A DNA stretch of 64,000 nucleotides from Lachnospiraceae bacterium (GCA_017480195.1 JAFVBE010000008.1:46818-110817); one strand, 5' to 3'. Positions 35,674 to 44,383 are shown, counted from the first letter of the stretch. Notes: generated from the letters alone by a model not told the origin. Program-made: numbers and translations.

Positions 35674-37812
35674 CTACTCTATATTATCATCAATTATAGA
35701 AAAATCAATATTTTTCTTAATTTTATCACAGCTTAAAACCTTTATCCTGACCTTATCGCCAAGCTGGTATTTCTTTCCTGTCTTCTCACCGACCATAGCG
35801 TACTGTTCTTCGTCGAAGAAATAATAGTCATCATACATATAGGCTACGGATACAGCACCCTCTACGGTATTTTCCAGCTCAACGAATATAAAGCTTGATG
35901 TAACACCTGATACAACGCCGTCATATTCCTCTCCAATATGCTCTGACATATATTCGATTTCCTTTAATTTTATTACATCCCTTTCCGCTTCCTCTGCTCG
36001 TCTTTCTTTAATTGAATTATCATCCGCTACGGAAGGTAAAAGTCTTTTATAATGAGCTATCCTCTTGTCGTCCAACTCTCCGTGAAGATTCTCCTTGATT
36101 ATCCTGTGTATCTGCAGGTCAGGGTATCTTCTTATCGGAGATGTAAAATGGCAGTAATATTTACAGGATAGTCCATAATGTCCCGAACACTCTGTAGAAT
36201 ATCTTGCCTGTTTCATGGAACGAAGCATCATCTTACTTAATAATGCTTCATATGGCTCGCCCTCAATCTTAGCAAGTATTTTCTGAAGCTCCTTCGGATG
36301 TATCTCGCTGTGAGACGAAGCTTTCATATATAATCCGAAATTACTCATAAAAAGCATTAGCTGCTCCATCTTCTCCGTATCAGGACTTTCGTGTATTCTA
36401 TATTCGAATGGCAGCTCCTGCCAAAAATAATCCTCTGCTATCGTCTCATTTGCCATAAGCATAAAGTCCTCAATAAGCTTCGTCGCAGGATTCCTGTCGT
36501 AAGGCTTTATCTCTACAGGCTTGTGGTTCTCATCAACTATTATCTTGGTCTCCGGCATATCGAAATCTATTGAGCCACGCTTATGTCTTGCTGTCCTTAT
36601 TATATCGGACAACTCCTTCATAAGGTCGAACATATACACAAGATAGTCATATCTTTTCAAAACCTCATCATCCGAGCGGTCAAGTATCTTAGCCACATCA
36701 GTATAGGTCATTCTCTCATTGACATTGATTACTCCCTCACAGATATAATGATTGATCAGCTTTCCCTTTTTATCTATATCCATCACACAGCTAAGTGTCA
36801 GCCTGTCCACATCATGATTTAATGAACATATACCATTAGACAGTTTGTGCGGTATCATAGGTATAACGCTGTCTACGAGATAACAGCTTGTACCTCTTTT
36901 TAATGCTTCCTTATCAAGTGGGGATTTCTCCTTTACATAGTGCGATACATCAGCGATATGGACGCCAAGCGTATATATGCCGTCCTTGTAGGAAATTGTA
37001 ATCGCATCATCTAAGTCCTTAGCATCCTCACCGTCTATCGTAACTGTATGAAGTTCCCTAAAATCCGTTCTTCCCTCCATATCCTCTGACGAAACCTCAT
37101 CAGGAATGTCATTTAACGAATCCATAACCTTGTCAGGATACTCCATAGGTATATCATATGCTCGAACTACCGATAATATGTCTGTAGACGGGTCATTAAC
37201 ATGTCCTAATATCTCGATTATCTTCCCCTCCGGAGCCTTTCTTTTCTCACCATAGGATATAATCTGACATACAACCTTATGTCCTGACATCGCACCCATT
37301 GCATCCTTACCTGCCACATATATATCATCAGCAACCTTCTGATTATCCGGTATGACGAAGCCAAAGCTTCCCTGCTTGTCATATGTTCCGACAACTACAG
37401 TCATACCTCTTTCCAAGATTTTTACGACCTTTGCTTCTCGTCTTTTGCCTGCCTCAACATAATTGCTTGGCTTGATAAGAACTCTGTCATTGTGAAAGGC
37501 ATCCATACTGTCTCTGGCAGGTATGAAGAAATCATCCTTTTCTCCCTCGACACGCACAAAACCAAAGCCTTTTTTGTTGCCAATAAAGACACCTGACAAA
37601 AGGTCATCATTAAGCTTCTTGTATTTGCCCTTCGGGGTAACCATTATCTTTCCCTCAGATATAAGCTCGTTAAGCGCAAGTTCAACACGCTTTTTATCCT
37701 CGTCAGAAACCTGCAATAAAAACCTGATATCCTTAAGACGCATAGGTTTATAGTCCTTGTCACATATAAATCCATATAATTTTTCTTTTATTATCTCTCT
37801 TTTTTCACCCAT
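35674..37812 (-). CDS. rnr: Ribonuclease R
   Basis: 3'-5' exoribonuclease that degrades structured RNA, including defective mRNA from trans-translation. 712 residues in the usual order: winged-helix start (RLKDIRFLLQVSDEDKKRVE), two cold-shock domains (GVFIGNKKGFGFVR; GTYDKQGSFGFVIPDN), the RNB catalytic domain with GEDAKDLDDAI and HIADVSHYV, and a C-terminal S1 domain (GEEYDGVVSGVTSSFIFVEL). GGGGAGA precedes the ATG, which follows tcdA directly. Confidence 0.96.
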   Translation of the reverse strand: MGEKREIIKEKLYGFICDKDYKPMRLKDIRFLLQVSDEDKKRVELALNELISEGKIMVTPKGKYKKLNDDLLSGVFIGNKKGFGFVRVEGEKDDFFIPARDSMDAFHNDRVLIKPSNYVEAGKRREAKVVKILERGMTVVVGTYDKQGSFGFVIPDNQKVADDIYVAGKDAMGAMSGHKVVCQIISYGEKRKAPEGKIIEILGHVNDPSTDILSVVRAYDIPMEYPDKVMDSLNDIPDEVSSEDMEGRTDFRELHTVTIDGEDAKDLDDAITISYKDGIYTLGVHIADVSHYVKEKSPLDKEALKRGTSCYLVDSVIPMIPHKLSNGICSLNHDVDRLTLSCVMDIDKKGKLINHYICEGVINVNERMTYTDVAKILDRSDDEVLKRYDYLVYMFDLMKELSDIIRTARHKRGSIDFDMPETKIIVDENHKPVEIKPYDRNPATKLIEDFMLMANETIAEDYFWQELPFEYRIHESPDTEKMEQLMLFMSNFGLYMKASSHSEIHPKELQKILAKIEGEPYEALLSKMMLRSMKQARYSTECSGHYGLSCKYYCHFTSPIRRYPDLQIHRIIKENLHGELDDKRIAHYKRLLPSVADDNSIKERRAEEAERDVIKLKEIEYMSEHIGEEYDGVVSGVTSSFIFVELENTVEGAVSVAYMYDDYYFFDEEQYAMVGEKTGKKYQLGDKVRIKVLSCDKIKKNIDFSIIDDNIE

Positions 37813-37813
37813 A

Positions 37814-38584
37814 TTACCTGTCTCCCCTGTCGAAGCTTGTTAAATCCTTGATTACCTCACTTGCTATAATAAGTCCCACTACAGATGGAACAAAAGCATT
37901 TGAACCCGGTATATCACGCCTTTGCGTACATTTTCTTGCCGTATCAGGCGGACATATACAATGCTCACGACAACTGATTGCCATATCATTTACAGGTCTT
38001 ATAGGCTTTTCCTTTGAATATACGCATTTAAGACTTTTTATGCCGCGTTTCCTGCATTCGTATCGCATAACTTTTGCCAATGGGCATACTGATGTATCGT
38101 ATATATCTGCCACCTCGAACATCGCAGGATTAATCTTATTGCCGGCTCCCATTGAGCATATAATAGGCGTTCCTGCTTTCTTGGCATTCATCACAAGCGC
38201 AAGCTTGCCGGTTACGGTATCTATCGCATCGACTATGTAATCATATTCGGTAAAATCAAACATATCTTCCGTATCAGGCAGATAAAAGGTCTTATAGGTA
38301 TTAACCACACATTCAGGATTAATCTCTAAAATCCTTTCCTTAGCAACATCCACCTTATACTTTCCAACAGTCTTCCTTGTAGCAAGAATCTGTCTGTTAA
38401 TATTCGTAAGACAGACCTTGTCATCATCTATTATATCGAGAGTTCCGACTCCCGAACGCGCAAGTGCCTCAACCGTATATCCACCTACTCCGCCAATTCC
38501 GAACACTGCCACCCTTGAACTTGCCAGAATATCCATAGCATCCTTACCGAATATCAGCTCAGTTCTTGAAAATTGATTAAGCAT
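37814..38584 (-). CDS. tcdA: tRNA threonylcarbamoyladenosine dehydratase (TcdA/CsdL type)
   Basis: ThiF/E1-like enzyme that cyclises t6A37 in tRNA to ct6A in an ATP-dependent reaction. The nucleotide-binding loop is GIGGVGG at 29-35, followed by DDDKVCLTNINRQILA and the SMGAGNKINPAMFEVADIYD segment. A cysteine-rich region (CREHCICPPDTARKC) follows in the C-terminal third. 256 residues. The start overlaps the hydE end by eight bases and the end is one base from rnr, so hydE, tcdA, rnr and smpB probably share a transcript. Confidence 0.9.
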   Translation of the reverse strand: MLNQFSRTELIFGKDAMDILASSRVAVFGIGGVGGYTVEALARSGVGTLDIIDDDKVCLTNINRQILATRKTVGKYKVDVAKERILEINPECVVNTYKTFYLPDTEDMFDFTEYDYIVDAIDTVTGKLALVMNAKKAGTPIICSMGAGNKINPAMFEVADIYDTSVCPLAKVMRYECRKRGIKSLKCVYSKEKPIRPVNDMAISCREHCICPPDTARKCTQRRDIPGSNAFVPSVVGLIIASEVIKDLTSFDRGDR

Positions 38585-39623
38585 TATTATATTTCCTCAC
38601 ATTTCCTATATCAGTAACTATATTATAACCTGTAAATGTAACTCTTCTTTCAAGACAGCCCCTGCACTCTGCCGCTTCCTCTCCGGTACATATCTTGTTG
38701 TCATAGAGGTCGTATTTCTTCCTTGTGCCCACAGGCGACAGGTTCGGCATCACGACATTAGCCCCATGCTTTAAACCTAATTCACGACCGTTCGGAGAGA
38801 TAGTTCCAAGTGCCGTAGTAGCCGGGATAAGCGCATAAGGAAACATAAGTCTTACTATCGCCAAAAGTCTTAGGGATAATTCCAGACTGCCATCCTTATA
38901 TTCTGCAAAAGGCGTATCCTTATGAATAATATAAGGCCCCATACCTATCATATCAGGCTCAAGCTTCTGTAAGAATCTTAAATCTGATATGAGATTCTCA
39001 GTCGTCTGATACGGCGAGCCTATCATCATTCCGGCGCCGACCTGATATCCGATTTTCTTTAAATCAAAAAGACATCTTTTCCTGTTCTCAATGCTCATTT
39101 CCTCAGGATGAAGCTTTGCGTAATGCTCATCATCTGCCGTCTCATGTCTAAGCAGATATCTCATTGCACCGGCTTCAAAATATCTCTTGTAGCTTTCATA
39201 TGACTTCTCACCGATAGACAGTGTAATAGCGCAATCAGGATACTTACTATGAATTTCCGATACTATATCGCAGATAATATCATCAGTATAATAATTATCC
39301 TCACCGCCCTGCAGTACAAAGGTTCTATATCCAAGACTATACCCATTTTCACAGCAGCTTAGTATATCTTCCTTACTTAATCTGTATCTGTCGGAATTCC
39401 TATTGCTTCTTCTGATACCACAATAGTAACAATCATTCTTACAGTAATTAGTAAATTCTATCAAGCCCCTGATATATACCTCATCACCATAGTTTTCCCG
39501 TCTTACCTTATCAGCAGCTTCCTCAAGCTCTGCGTCATAGAGGTCTGTCTCAATTATCTCTTTAAGCTCGGCATCTGATAAATCCTTATATTCAGTTAGT
39601 TTTTTAACTAAGTTATCTGACAT
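38577..39623 (-). CDS. hydE: [FeFe]-hydrogenase maturation radical SAM protein HydE
   Basis: BioB-like radical SAM enzyme that helps build the dithiolate bridge of the hydrogenase H-cluster. Counting from the ATG at 39621-39623: radical SAM motif CKNDCYYCG with C61, C65, C68 and a TIM-barrel consistent with the family (FVLQGGEDN, GMMIGSPYQT). Near the C-terminus C312, C320 and C323 could hold the second cluster found in some HydE proteins. 348 residues. hydF, hydG and the hydrogenase are not in the window. Confidence 0.88.
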   Translation of the reverse strand: MSDNLVKKLTEYKDLSDAELKEIIETDLYDAELEEAADKVRRENYGDEVYIRGLIEFTNYCKNDCYYCGIRRSNRNSDRYRLSKEDILSCCENGYSLGYRTFVLQGGEDNYYTDDIICDIVSEIHSKYPDCAITLSIGEKSYESYKRYFEAGAMRYLLRHETADDEHYAKLHPEEMSIENRKRCLFDLKKIGYQVGAGMMIGSPYQTTENLISDLRFLQKLEPDMIGMGPYIIHKDTPFAEYKDGSLELSLRLLAIVRLMFPYALIPATTALGTISPNGRELGLKHGANVVMPNLSPVGTRKKYDLYDNKICTGEEAAECRGCLERRVTFTGYNIVTDIGNVRKYNNA

Positions 39624-39711
39624 AATTATCAACCCTTATATTAAAGAATTATACAAACATATTATATAATAAAGCCTTTATTTGCAATACTTTTCAGATT
39701 AATTTTAAAAA

Positions 39712-39738
39712 ACCACAGACTTGTGATGCGTCTGTGGT
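39712..39738 (-). terminator. Terminator of secG
   Basis: 9-bp stem 39712-39720 / 39730-39738 (ACCACAGAC and complement), followed on the minus strand by TTTTTTAAAA. It separates secG from hydE, so secG is not part of the hydE-smpB transcript. Confidence 0.88.
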
Positions 39739-39762
39739 CTTTAATAAAATATATACATTCAA

Positions 39763-39999
39763 TTAAATAAACTTTGAAGATAAGAATAATGCTATTAACA
39801 TATAGAGTATACCCAATACAACTGTTATCTTTCTTAAAATAGCATCCTTGGATTTACCCTTATTCTTACTCCAGTAAGTATCAGCACCGCCACCGCTTAT
39901 AGAACTGGTAAGTCCGCCGCTTTTACCTTCCTGCATCATTACTATTATTGATAAAATTACTGTTATTATTAAAAATATTATAATTAATGCCGTTTTCAA
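39763..39999 (-). CDS. secG: Preprotein translocase subunit SecG
   Basis: Small auxiliary subunit of the SecYEG channel. 78 residues with two membrane helices (about 3-20 and 58-76) and the conserved cytoplasmic loop MMQEGKSGGLTSSISGGGAD. The start codon is TTG (39997-39999), with a perfect AGGAGG eight bases upstream. In many Firmicutes secG precedes rnr-smpB; here the order is kept, with tcdA and hydE inserted between. Confidence 0.93.
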   Translation of the reverse strand: MKTALIIIFLIITVILSIIVMMQEGKSGGLTSSISGGGADTYWSKNKGKSKDAILRKITVVLGILYMLIALFLSSKFI

Positions 40000-40085
40000 C
40001 GAAAAAACCTCCTAAACAAAGCAAATATTTCAACACACTTTGCTTATATTATCATAGAAATTAAATGAATGCAATACTTTTTTTA

Positions 40086-40514
40086 TTAATCTTCCTCAAC
40101 CGGCTCAAGAGGTACATCAGAAGTACAGTGTGGGCACTTGATAGCCTTAATAGCAATGTCAGTCTTGCAATATGGGCATAACTTAGTAGTCTTCTCTTCC
40201 TCTTCCTTCTTCTTACCTATAGACATAAGCTTATTCATAGCCTTAAGTAAGCAGAATAATACAAGTGCAACTATAATGAAGTTAATAACTGAGGTAATAA
40301 ATGCGCCCCATTCGATATAAGCACCTGTACTGCCAATCTGGGTTCTTCCTGCAACCTCTGCACCGCCTATTGCTGCAATAAGAGGATTAATGAAATCATC
40401 TGTAAATGCAGTGATAATTGCTGCAAATGCACCACCGATGATAACACCGATTGCCATGTCCATTACATTACCTTTTAATGCAAATTCCTTGAATTCCTGT
40501 AAAAACTTTTTCAT
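40086..40514 (-). CDS. mscL: Large-conductance mechanosensitive channel MscL with C-terminal zinc ribbon
   Basis: Releases solutes on hypo-osmotic shock. From the ATG at 40512-40514 (AAGGAG upstream) there are 142 residues. The family start MKKFLQEFKEFALKGNVMDM and first helix AIGVIIGGAFAAIITAF are clear, and the second helix spans about 72-92. After a charged linker, CPYC (113-116) and CPHC (127-130) form a four-cysteine zinc ribbon that classic MscL lacks. This tail would sit in the cytoplasm and replace the usual C-terminal bundle. Confidence 0.93.
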   Translation of the reverse strand: MKKFLQEFKEFALKGNVMDMAIGVIIGGAFAAIITAFTDDFINPLIAAIGGAEVAGRTQIGSTGAYIEWGAFITSVINFIIVALVLFCLLKAMNKLMSIGKKKEEEEKTTKLCPYCKTDIAIKAIKCPHCTSDVPLEPVEED

Positions 40515-40589
40515 GTGTTTTTCTCCTTTATAAATTATTATATTTATACGTTCAGGACAAACTAACATCAGTTAGATTATCCGAAATAT

Positions 40590-42128
40590 CTATTTTAATA
40601 TGAGTGACTTTCCGGTCATCTCCGCAGGCTGTGGTAATTCCATAATCTCAAGCAATGTAGGAACTATATCAGCGAGACATCCGCCCTCACGGAGCTTGAC
40701 ATCACCGTAATTATACAGAATAAACGGAACCTGATTGGTTGTATGAGCGGTATGTGGTGCGCCTGTCTCATAATTAATCATCTGCTCAGCATTACCATGG
40801 TCAGCACAGATAAACAATACTCCATCTACTGATTTGACTGCCTCTACTGCTGTACCGACACATTTATCAACTGTCTCAACTGCTTTAATTGCAGCAGGTA
40901 TAACTCCCGTATGACCAACCATATCAGGATTAGCAAAGTTAATTATTATTACATCATATTCACCCGAAGTAATAGCTGCATTAAGCTTCTCACTAACCTC
41001 CGGTGCACTCATCTCCGGCTGCAGGTCATAGGTTGCAACTGCAGGTGATTTAACAAGTATGCGGTTCTCACCCTTGTTCGGCTCCTCTATACCGCCATTG
41101 AAGAAGAATGTAACATGTGCATATTTCTCAGTCTCAGCAAGTCTAAGTTGCTTTAATCCAAGTGATGCAAGATATTCACCAAAGGTATTCTTAATCTCTT
41201 CCTTCTTAAATGCTACTAATTTATTAGGTATCGTCTCATCATAATCCTTGAAACATACATATGTAAGAGGAAAACGGCCATTAGGTCTTGCAAATCCGTC
41301 GAAATCATCACAACAGAAGGCTCTTGTAATTTCTCTTGCTCTATCCGGTCTGAAGTTAAAGAAGATAACCGAATCATTTTCCTTAACAAGTGATACAGGC
41401 TTGCCATTCTCAGTAATTACTGTAGGAAGTACGAACTCATCATATACTTCCTTGTCATAGGATGCCTGCATAGCCTCGATAGGATCCTCTGCCTGCTCTC
41501 CCTCACCCGTAACAAGTGACTTATATGCAAGCTCAACTCTATCCCAACGATTATCTCTGTCCATTGCGTAATAACGGCCTGAAAGTGATGCTACCTTACC
41601 TACACCTATCTCCTTAGTCTTGGCAACTAATTCCTCAAGATATCCCTTACCTGATGCAGGAGGTGTATCTCTTCCGTCAAAGAAAGGATGAAGATAAACA
41701 TTTTCAAGTCCTTCCTTCTTGCAAAGCTCAAGTATTGCATAAAGATGCGTATTGTGGCTGTGAACGCCACCATCCGAAAGAAGTCCCCAGAGATGGAGGT
41801 CTGAATTGTTCTTCTTGCAGTTGTCTATAGCAGCAAGCAATTCCTCATTCTTGAAGAAATCTCCGTCTTCAATAGCCTTTGTAATTCTTGTTAAATCCTG
41901 ATATATAACTCTTCCGGCACCCATATTCATATGTCCTACCTCAGAGTTACCCATCTGTCCATCAGGAAGACCAACAAAAAGTCCTGATGCGTTACCTCTT
42001 ACAAACGGACATTCAGCCATAAGCTTGTCCATAACCGGAGTATCAGCCATAGCGACAGCATTTGCTTCTTTTATATCACTTATGCCGTATCCGTCAAGTA
42101 TCATTAATACTACAGGTTTTTTAGTCAT
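40590..42128 (-). CDS. gpmI: 2,3-bisphosphoglycerate-independent phosphoglycerate mutase
   Basis: Manganese enzyme of lower glycolysis interconverting 3- and 2-phosphoglycerate. The catalytic serine is S62 in GQMGNSEVGHMN. Metal-binding segments include MILDGYG at the start, ADHGNAEQM and NFANPDMVGHTG. 512 residues, full length. AAGGAG lies upstream of the ATG. The 5' flank contains a 139-base inverted-repeat element. Confidence 0.97.
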   Translation of the reverse strand: MTKKPVVLMILDGYGISDIKEANAVAMADTPVMDKLMAECPFVRGNASGLFVGLPDGQMGNSEVGHMNMGAGRVIYQDLTRITKAIEDGDFFKNEELLAAIDNCKKNNSDLHLWGLLSDGGVHSHNTHLYAILELCKKEGLENVYLHPFFDGRDTPPASGKGYLEELVAKTKEIGVGKVASLSGRYYAMDRDNRWDRVELAYKSLVTGEGEQAEDPIEAMQASYDKEVYDEFVLPTVITENGKPVSLVKENDSVIFFNFRPDRAREITRAFCCDDFDGFARPNGRFPLTYVCFKDYDETIPNKLVAFKKEEIKNTFGEYLASLGLKQLRLAETEKYAHVTFFFNGGIEEPNKGENRILVKSPAVATYDLQPEMSAPEVSEKLNAAITSGEYDVIIINFANPDMVGHTGVIPAAIKAVETVDKCVGTAVEAVKSVDGVLFICADHGNAEQMINYETGAPHTAHTTNQVPFILYNYGDVKLREGGCLADIVPTLLEIMELPQPAEMTGKSLILK

Positions 42129-42155
42129 TTTATGTATCTCCTTTTTTATTTCTTA

Positions 42156-42294
42156 GGGTTGTTAGGATTAATATATCCATCGCAGGCACGCACTCGCTAA
42201 ACCTCACACGCAGCTGTACTAAGCTCGAAAAAACCTCGCTAAGTACAGGCGTGTTCACATTACCTGCTTATGGATATATTAATCCTAACAACCC
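42156..42294. repeat. Long inverted repeat upstream of gpmI
   Basis: Perfect 25-bp arms at 42156-42180 and 42270-42294 (outer end GGGTTGTTAGGATT). Inside, GCAGG/CCTGC continue the stem after a one-base bulge. A second hairpin CTGTACT...AGTACAG (42214-42220 / 42242-42248) closes the centre. It begins 27 bases before the gpmI start, so it would be in the gpmI 5' leader if the promoter lies beyond it. A possible promoter on the minus strand is TTGACA...TATAAT near 42410-42440, with a rather long 19-base spacer. Confidence 0.75.
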
Positions 42295-42560
42295 ATATAG
42301 GTTAATTAATAAAATACGACATATATTATATATCATAAAGGGTTGTATTTTCAAGTGTTATCGATGATATAAGGTAAAATATTTATTGACATTAGTAAAT
42401 ATTATAATTATACTTTTATTAGCTCGAAAAATGTCAAAAATCAAATTTTTATACAAAAGATATCCAATAAACAAAATTTTAGCATAGAATGTATTTAGTC
42501 AGGCAGTCGAGGGCGTGCATCCTCACCCGTTCCAAGTCTTGCGGAAAGGGGTTGAGGCTT

Positions 42561-42650
42561 ATGAGTATTTATGAGTATCTTATGGTCGTAATTAATGCTT
42601 TAAAGCTGATTATTGATTACATAAAGTTATCTAAAGAAAATAAGAAATAG
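42561..42650 (+). CDS. Candidate type I toxin: 29-residue hydrophobic peptide
   Basis: ATG at 42561 to TAG at 42648-42650. The peptide begins MSIYEYLMVV, has a hydrophobic core (INALKLIIDYI) and ends SKENKK, the usual look of holin-like or Fst-like membrane toxins. GGGG and GAGG (42548-42557) precede the start. The last three bases fall in a terminator hairpin. A convergent small RNA with a strong promoter overlaps the 3' end. A weak -10 (TAGAAT, 42485-42490) may drive it, giving a 70-base leader. Not in any standard gene call because of its length; toxicity is inferred. Confidence 0.6.
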   Translation: MSIYEYLMVVINALKLIIDYIKLSKENKK

Positions 42651-42743
42651 CCGTCCAGCTCGGGTAAAGTTTGACGGCTATTCTTATAGCTTAATAATTT
42701 CACCGGAACGGGTGAGTAGTGTTCACCGCTCGGCTGTCTTGCT
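42640..42743 (-). ncRNA. Candidate antitoxin antisense RNA
   Basis: Predicted from a consensus promoter (TTGACA 42773-42778, TACAAT 42750-42755, 17-base spacer) with a start near 42743. It would run about 100 bases and end at the 10-bp hairpin 42646-42682, after which the minus strand reads TTTCTTATTTTCTTT. It would be complementary to the 3' end of the toxin mRNA, including its stop codon and terminator. The ends are estimates. Confidence 0.55.
42646..42682. terminator. Shared hairpin of the convergent toxin and antisense RNAs
   Basis: Stem 42646-42655 / 42673-42682 (AATAGCCGTC and complement) with a 17-base loop. The U-tract is better on the minus strand. The left arm includes the stop codon of the small peptide. 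Confidence 0.75.
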
Positions 42744-42749
42744 AAATAT

Positions 42750-42778
42750 ATTGTATGCTACATATTATTATTTGTCAA
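42750..42778 (-). promoter_or_regulatory. Consensus sigma-A promoter of the antisense RNA
   Basis: TTGACA at 42773-42778 and TACAAT at 42750-42755, spaced by 17 bases on the minus strand. It sits just beyond the 3' end of the GH5 gene, so it cannot serve a longer protein gene on that strand before the toxin locus. Confidence 0.8.
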
Positions 42779-42792
42779 CTTAAAATCAAGAA

Positions 42793-44334
42793 TTATTTAT
42801 AGTACTCTCCCAGACTAATTCCGTTTATGCCAAGAGGAATTTCATGGTCGAGACCGATGAATTTTTCACCATCGTTCCATAAGACCTCTTTTACAAATTC
42901 ATACTTTTCATCATCCCATGTCTGAAAATCATCAAGTACCATACCGCCTGTATCTCCTGAGTTAGCATTGAAGCACCAGAACGTATGATTAAGATGGTTT
43001 TCCTTGATAAGCTGTCTCATATAGGTCATCCATGTGATATTTGGCTCTGTCATAAATCCGCCCCATTCACCTATCAAAAGTGGGGCAATATTATCCTCCT
43101 TGATATAAAACCAGTTATCGTACCAGCAGTCATCCATCAGACTGTCAAAATCGTAATCTCCTTCAAACCAAGGCTGCGCATATACAGTCGGACCATAATC
43201 ATGCGGTGAATATACAAGTTTATTCTGATATTTACCTAAGTCCACAGGATTATCCTTAACTCCTCTTAGGTTACCGCCCCACCAGTTAAAATAATAATCA
43301 TTATCATCTGTTGATGAGAAATCTCCATTAGCCTTTATGTCCATTGGATATATCTCGATACCCTCTACAAGCACAAGTACATTCGGGTTTTTCTCAAATA
43401 CCTTAGCAGCAGCCTGCTCTGCTACATATTTCCAGTTGTTTGCATCCTTAGAATTATCCCACTTTGCTGCATTATCAGCCTCGTAAGGCTTGCCGTGCGG
43501 CTCATTCTTAAGATCGTAGGCAATTATTGTATCATCATTACTGTACCTATCTGCCATCCATGATAACGCACTGTAATAATCTTCTACCGATACACTATCT
43601 GTATACCACAGGTTCACCGTATGTCCGCTTGCATTTGTCTCAGCACTATGTATGTCTATGATTAATTTTAGTCCATTGGCACGACATTGACCTATTACAT
43701 AGTCGAATATCTGAAGACTGTCCATATCAACCAGATAATCATCTATGGCATGGTTAAAATTCGCCTCCGGATACTCACCATGAGACCACTGATTTATAAG
43801 TTGTGCCGACATAGGTACTCGTATTACATTAAAGCCATGATTGGCAATCTCCTGAATAGACTGATTAAGGTCACTGTTCCAAAGTCCGTCAAAGGTATTA
43901 GTTCCCGTATTATATCCGAACCAGTTAATACCGGTAAGCCATACCTCATTACCGTCCTTATCAACGATTTTACTTCCATCCGTAAAAAGCCAGTCATCAG
44001 TTGTTGGCTCAGGAACATTCATCGCACCGTAGTCTACATCTCTTTCGACATACACATCATTGCTGTCAGACGAACCATCAGAACTGTCTTTTTTATCTGT
44101 ATCGGAATTGCTATCCGATGAATATGAACTGTCATTTTTATCTGTGTCAGAATTATCATTATTATCTGATTTATCTACATCACGCCCAGCATCCGTTACA
44201 TTTTCACTTTGATTGTTATTGCTGTCCGCCTTATTATCCCGCTTCTTCTGTATAGCTATACCAAGAAAGATTCCAAGTAAAAATGTAACGACAAAAGCTT
44301 GAATTATGATTATAATTACTAATTTTTTGTTCAT
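42793..44334 (-). CDS. Membrane-anchored GH5 glycoside hydrolase (endoglucanase-like)
   Basis: Extracellular beta-glucanase/cellulase-type enzyme. From the ATG at 44332-44334 (GGGAG upstream) there are 513 residues. One N-terminal helix (4-28) acts as anchor, followed by a Ser/Asp/Asn-rich linker (about 35-95) and a GH5 barrel (about 105-500). Catalytic residues are E278 (DLKNEPHG, acid/base) and E423 (LLIGEWGG, nucleophile); TGINWFGYNT and NVIRVPMS are further family segments. Length and motifs are complete. Substrate could be cellulose, beta-glucan or a related plant glucan. Confidence 0.92.
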   Translation of the reverse strand: MNKKLVIIIIIQAFVVTFLLGIFLGIAIQKKRDNKADSNNNQSENVTDAGRDVDKSDNNDNSDTDKNDSSYSSDSNSDTDKKDSSDGSSDSNDVYVERDVDYGAMNVPEPTTDDWLFTDGSKIVDKDGNEVWLTGINWFGYNTGTNTFDGLWNSDLNQSIQEIANHGFNVIRVPMSAQLINQWSHGEYPEANFNHAIDDYLVDMDSLQIFDYVIGQCRANGLKLIIDIHSAETNASGHTVNLWYTDSVSVEDYYSALSWMADRYSNDDTIIAYDLKNEPHGKPYEADNAAKWDNSKDANNWKYVAEQAAAKVFEKNPNVLVLVEGIEIYPMDIKANGDFSSTDDNDYYFNWWGGNLRGVKDNPVDLGKYQNKLVYSPHDYGPTVYAQPWFEGDYDFDSLMDDCWYDNWFYIKEDNIAPLLIGEWGGFMTEPNITWMTYMRQLIKENHLNHTFWCFNANSGDTGGMVLDDFQTWDDEKYEFVKEVLWNDGEKFIGLDHEIPLGINGISLGEYYK

Positions 44335-44383
44335 ATGTACTCCCTTTTTTATATAGAAAGATTTTATCAAGATTATATATATT

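Larger units (their letters stand above)
42480..42760. repeat. Inverted-repeat arms bounding the candidate toxin-antitoxin locus
   Basis: Arms 42480-42533 and 42705-42760 are imperfect inverted copies. Shared parts are TAGCATA, a -10-like hexamer, TATTTAG, CAG-CGAG and a perfect 12 bp CTCACCCGTTCC / GGAACGGGTGAG (42522-42533 / 42705-42716). The two arms therefore carry -10 elements and RNA 5' ends of near-identical sequence, facing each other. Confidence 0.7.
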
